From: Purshia tridentata
Taxonomy: Eukaryota; Streptophyta; Magnoliopsida; Rosales; Rosaceae
DNA length: 20,896 nucleotides
NCBI GenBank assembly: GCA_003254885.1
Contig: QANT01006878.1
Location: forward strand, 1 to 20,896
Reading direction: 5' to 3'
Of the stretch, positions 18,001-20,896 are shown one piece after another; within the stretch, counting starts at the first letter, position 1, and every line of letters starts with the position of its first letter. Both the position numbers and the translations under genes were made by a program. Below the pieces are notes generated by a model. The model had not been told where the DNA came from. It did not search any database and saw only the letters and a program-made list of their open reading frames with translations.

Positions 18001-19509
18001 ATTAGAAGAGTAAATTATGCATTCCATCAAATATATTTGAAACATTTTACCCTTTTTTTTCAAACTAAGGAATTCATTTGTCAACTGAAATTTTATGGCA
18101 GCAAACATAAATTTTTATTAGAAAGAAAGAAATCATTTGGTTAGAGCCAAGGAATCATGGTTTTGTTGAGGCTCCTAACTCCAATGGTAGTGTACTGACC
18201 CCATACATGCTACAAGGGTTCTCCCTCTCCTGAGGCCTTCGGCCTCATTTGAACCAAAAAATGAGGAACCAAGGTTGTGACTTATGATAACTGCAGGAAA
18301 ATTCTGATTTAAAAATACAAAAAAAAAAAAAAAAAAAAANTCACCTTAAAATGTAACATGAGCCATTTAGGTGTTCATTTTTAGATGTCTATTTTCCAGC
18401 ATTGCACCCTAACTTACAACAATGTTTTCATTTTACTTTGAGGAACAGTTGAAATGTACCAAAATAATTTCAATACAATAGATAAGTGAGAAATTAAAAT
18501 AGTCACTAAGAATAAAGATTGAAACTTAAGCAATCATGATGTGGATTTAACTGAATCAAAAAAAACCTGTTTGTGGTTGAGAGCAAGACTGTATAAGACA
18601 CAGGCTACAAGTTCTTTGTCAGAAAGAACAGAGGCAATAGCTCCCACAGTCAGACCCAAGCTGATGCAATTGTACTGAATTAATCCATAAAGATGAAAGA
18701 TTAAAAATCAAAGTTCAGAAAAAGAACTATAAAAACTTTATGGAAGCCAAAAAGAGAAAAAAAGAAAACAGAAAAAAAAGAAAAGGGCAATGCAATGCAT
18801 ATATCGATTCCAAACCTGGAAATGACCATGATCAATTAGGATCAGACACGGATTAAGTAAAATAATTGCAATATGCCATGCTATCCCACTCATATGGCCA
18901 CTTTGACGACGACCAGTATAATAAACAACAATGAAGTAGAAAACAGCAGGAAAGAACACCAAGGCATCTGAGGATAACACTGTTAACCTCATAAGAAGTT
19001 TCCTGCAAGAAAGAACATTGACAATGAAGGAAAACTCAATGGTACAATTACAAAAGAAATTTCATCAGTCAAAAAGAGGGAAGAGAAAATGGCACAAACC
19101 CCGAATAGGACTCATGGCCACGAGAAGTGAAAAGAGCAACTGCATCAGGATTAAAGAATCTAAGGAAGAGACCATGAACATAACTCTGATAGGCCGTAAG
19201 AGGAGGGTAGTCAAGACCCCAGTAGCTGAGATCATTGACTGTACTGTTACGATACCATTCCTTCACTGGCAGATTAAGGGTGATTTCCATCCAATGCCTC
19301 TGTGCTTCAAAGTCCCCATACTTGGGAGGATTTCCAGCACCAGAGTAAGGATGGAGTGATACAGCCACTCGAACCAGAAGCGAGAACAATGCAATGCAAA
19401 AGAATGAACTCGTGATTCCCTTGTGAACCAACCACCACCAAGCATCATCACAATCAATAATCCCCTCTTCTTTGCCCTTTGTAACCTTCCTTTTTGAGGT
19501 CTTCTCCAT
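15043..19509 (-). CDS. ALG6: Dolichyl-P-Glc:Man9GlcNAc2-PP-dolichol alpha-1,3-glucosyltransferase (ALG6), 6 exons, complete
   Basis: ALG6 (EC 2.4.1.267, family GT57) adds the first glucose, from dolichyl-phosphate-glucose, to the lipid-linked N-glycan precursor on the luminal face of the ER. Coding exons: 19509-19100, 19002-18816, 18674-18567, 16649-16488, 15825-15573, 15482-15043. Phases close at 1560 nt, 519 residues, near the family's usual length. A first membrane segment spans about residues 31-50. The luminal loop holds [23 protein letters not shown] (65-77) and [12 protein letters not shown] (96-107). Asp66 aligns with the acidic residue proposed as catalytic in yeast Alg6. DHGHFQYN (about 194-201) and [19 protein letters not shown] follow. 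The [10 protein letters not shown] block separates it from ALG8. A sequon, NST, is at 88-90. The protein ends in KKLL, a KKXX-type ER-retrieval signal. An in-frame ATG at 19566 exists, but MEKTSKRK at 19509 looks like the family's usual start. Intron 3 (16650-18566) is 1.9 kb and repeat-laden. Confidence 0.95.
15843..16039 (+). repeat. Spaced direct repeat, about 83 bp, in ALG6 intron 4
   Basis: The block CTTCAATAAATCAACTCTTG and what follows at 15843-15925 recurs at 15957-16039, offset by 114 bp, with only a couple of changes. The spacer holds 'ttacatttttggtccttgtg', a phrase common in plant transposon-derived repeats. A segment was probably duplicated together with, or around, a small insertion. 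The first copy starts only about 17 bases from exon 5. Confidence 0.85.
17376..17468. mobile_element. Possible short hAT-type MITE in ALG6 intron 3
   Basis: GGGCATGTTTGATTA at the left and TTACCAAACAAGC at the right form imperfect terminal inverted repeats about 90 bases apart. They resemble the GGGCATGTTTGG-type tips of plant hAT miniature elements. No 8-bp target duplication was confirmed, and the right end is truncated compared with the expected motif. Confidence 0.35.
18231..18247. repeat. Compact GC-rich hairpin in ALG6 intron 3
   Basis: TGAGGCC and GGCCTCA are perfect 7-base arms around a 3-base loop, in otherwise AT-rich DNA. A second inverted pair, CCTCATTT (18243-18250) with AAATGAGG (18259-18266), overlaps it, so two competing folds are possible. 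It may be part of a decayed SINE or other repeat at about 18130-18270. Confidence 0.6.
18319..18340 (+). other. Homopolymer A run ending in an ambiguous base
   Basis: Twenty-one A residues are followed by the only N in the window (18340). The length of the run, and possibly sequence next to it, is unresolved. It lies in ALG6 intron 3 and does not touch coding sequence. Confidence 0.95.
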
Positions 19510-19733
19510 TTCTCTGCTTATTTGACAAGAAGATGCACAAGACTGCTCTAAAGAGACAAGGAACATAAACAGTGAGACAAATAAGGGATAATATTAGTAT
19601 AACCAACTTGAAGAAATACCCTGTTCATTAAATTCAATCAAATTTTTTGTCCATAAAAACAAAAATTGCAAAATATAAATGAATTATATACCCTCTATTA
19701 ATACACAAAAATGAACACCAGTGCACCACCAAT

Positions 19734-20675
19734 TTATGAATTTTGCACAGGAGGTAGCAAAAGAAGCAACTTAGCAAAACTAGCACAAGCTCCAATCAAA
19801 AGTGTTGTGCTTCCAAGAGCATTTTGTACTGCATGATTAATAAAGTTCTGTGCTCTTAAAATTGATGGGTGGATCTTCGTTTTACCCATAACTCCTCTGA
19901 ATTGCATACATAACAGAGCAAGGCTCCAAAGAGTAACTAAAAGAGGAAATAGGAGAGATTAAATAATTAGTTAATTACTAATGAGATCAAATTTTGATTT
20001 GCCTTGTGCATCAAATGTAACCCTTAAAAACTTAAGAGTGCTACTATTTAGCCCTAACACATTTATCTCTAGCCCCAACACTTCAATGAAAATTCAATTT
20101 CCAATTCTACCCTAATCCAAATTGCCATTAAGGACATTCCTTTTGATTTAAACAAACAAGAAAAATACTCACTTTAACCTATACCCAACATCATCTTTCC
20201 ACTCAACCCTCTAACCAAAAACCCACTAAAACCCACTCTCTAAATTATCCCTCGTTGATGCAAACAAGTATAACCAAAAACCCTAAACCCACTAAAACAC
20301 ACTCTCTATATTATCCCTCATTGATATACAATGACAAAATTTTTATAATATTTCATAATTTTCACATGTTGATTACAGTAATCACAGATGTCTGCACATT
20401 TTAAGCTGCACTGTTTAGTCAATACCAGAAAAACGTCTCTCCCCCACCCCCTCTATCTCTCTCTGAGTATAGAGCCACTACCAAATTAATGAAACAGATT
20501 TTGAAAGAAAATAAAGTTACCAAAAAGACTTTTGTTAGAGAATCAGCTTACCAAGCAATTGTTCCATCCAGCAGTTGACATAGGCCACTTCAATTGTCAG
20601 TGGTAGAATGACTAACTCTTTTATTGGTGGTACAAATTCCCATACTTGAGGTTTGGCATCCTTATCCCTGCATAT
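19734..20675 (-). CDS. C-terminal part of an unidentified hydrophobic protein (last two exons; 5' part outside window)
   Basis: I do not recognise this protein. Exon 20675-20552 (124 nt) reads CRDKDAKPQVWEFVPP, KELVILPLTIEVAYVNCW and MEQLL, then splices at GTAAGC in phase 1. The next exon starts at 19936 after a strong pyrimidine tract ending TTTTAG, continues in frame, and stops at 19736-19734. The 108 residues end ALLCMQFRGVMGKTKIHPSI, then LRAQNFINHAVQNALGSTT, then LLIGACASFAKLLLLLPP and VQNS. Two or three stretches are hydrophobic enough to span a membrane. Support: two open exons, good splice signals, matching phases, and non-random composition with rare residues (WEFVPP, CW). An alternative acceptor 60 bases upstream (start 20735) is also in frame. 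The gene shares ALG6's strand and ends 224 bp before the ALG6 start codon. The first exon was considered as an ALG6 leader exon, but the second exon explains it better. Confidence 0.65.
20211..20335 (+). repeat. Imperfect 66-bp tandem repeat in intron
   Basis: The phrase CCCACTAAAACCCACTCTCT followed by 'attatccctcgttgat' recurs 66 bases later with a few changes (ACTCTCT at 20235 and 20301). The second copy includes CCCTAAACCC, a telomere-like motif on this strand. It lies in the last intron (19937-20551) of the unidentified gene. Confidence 0.75.
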
Positions 20676-20896
20676 CTGCAAAGAGATATGGATAATGGAA
20701 TAAAAAAAATAATTATGCAAAGTTATTACAGTTATCTGCAAAGAGATATGCATATCCATTTTGCATTTATCCATTATGATTAGTTTAACAGTTAATTATA
20801 AGTATAGCATCATCTAGTGGAAACCACCATATAAATGAGGATAAAACAGGCCCAGTACTCTCTCTATTCTGCAGTCTGTTCTACAGTACTGCACTT
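20676..20896 (-). other. Intron or upstream part of the unidentified gene
   Basis: Probably intronic sequence of the partial minus-strand gene. A 17-base block containing a splice acceptor (minus-strand CATATCTCTTTGCAGAT) occurs twice, at 20674-20690 and 20734-20750. The 60 bases between the two acceptors are open in frame with the exon. No earlier exon was identified before the window ends. Confidence 0.45.

Noticed and set aside
19510..19566. Earlier ATG at 19566 as the ALG6 start
   Set aside because: The extra residues ([13 protein letters not shown]...) do not look like the ALG6 N-terminus, and MEKTSKRK at 19509 matches the usual start; the stretch contains a splice-acceptor-like site.

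Overview
The window looks like nuclear DNA from a plant, most likely a eudicot and perhaps a woody one. The species cannot be fixed from sequence alone. Evidence: two genes broken by many AT-rich GT..AG introns, plant-type protein sequences, CT/GA-rich 5' leader DNA, and plant-style transposon remnants (a miniature Copia-like LTR element and a dead PIF/Harbinger transposase). No tRNA, rRNA, CRISPR array or prokaryotic operon was seen.

Layout, left to right: (1) 1-3860 is AT-rich intergenic DNA with a telomere-like motif, a long pyrimidine tract and an 813-bp non-coding LTR element (1427-2239, minus orientation). (2) 3969-11952 (minus) is a complete gene for cytosolic UTP--glucose-1-phosphate uridylyltransferase (UGPase). 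I resolved 21 coding exons that add up to 1416 nt and 471 residues with every phase consistent. Its introns hold a 137-bp tandem duplication, a GACA-type microsatellite beside a splice donor, and a possible Helitron end. (3) 11953-12420 is the GA/CT-rich leader and promoter-proximal DNA of UGPase, with two TGACG/ACGT-type elements. (4) 12430-15040 is intergenic, with a broken PIF/Harbinger transposase (plus strand) and a roughly 330-bp tandem duplication. (5) 15043-19509 (minus) is a complete ALG6-type alpha-1,3-glucosyltransferase gene: 6 coding exons, 1560 nt, 519 residues. (6) 19734-20675 (minus) holds the last two coding exons of a third gene, whose 5' part lies beyond the window. It encodes the hydrophobic C-terminus of a protein I do not recognise, and its stop codon is only 224 bp from the ALG6 start codon.

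All three genes run on the minus strand, so the order of transcription is unknown membrane protein, ALG6, UGPase. The two recognised enzymes sit in linked metabolism. UGPase makes UDP-glucose; ALG5 (not in this window) uses it to make dolichyl-phosphate-glucose; ALG6 transfers that glucose to the dolichol-linked Man9GlcNAc2 oligosaccharide in the ER. Their adjacency may be coincidence.

The least explained items are the unidentified upstream gene with two in-frame tandem acceptors, the phase-compatible cryptic acceptor that could join it to ALG6, and the two recent-looking tandem duplications. I found no convincing sign of a wholly new biological system.
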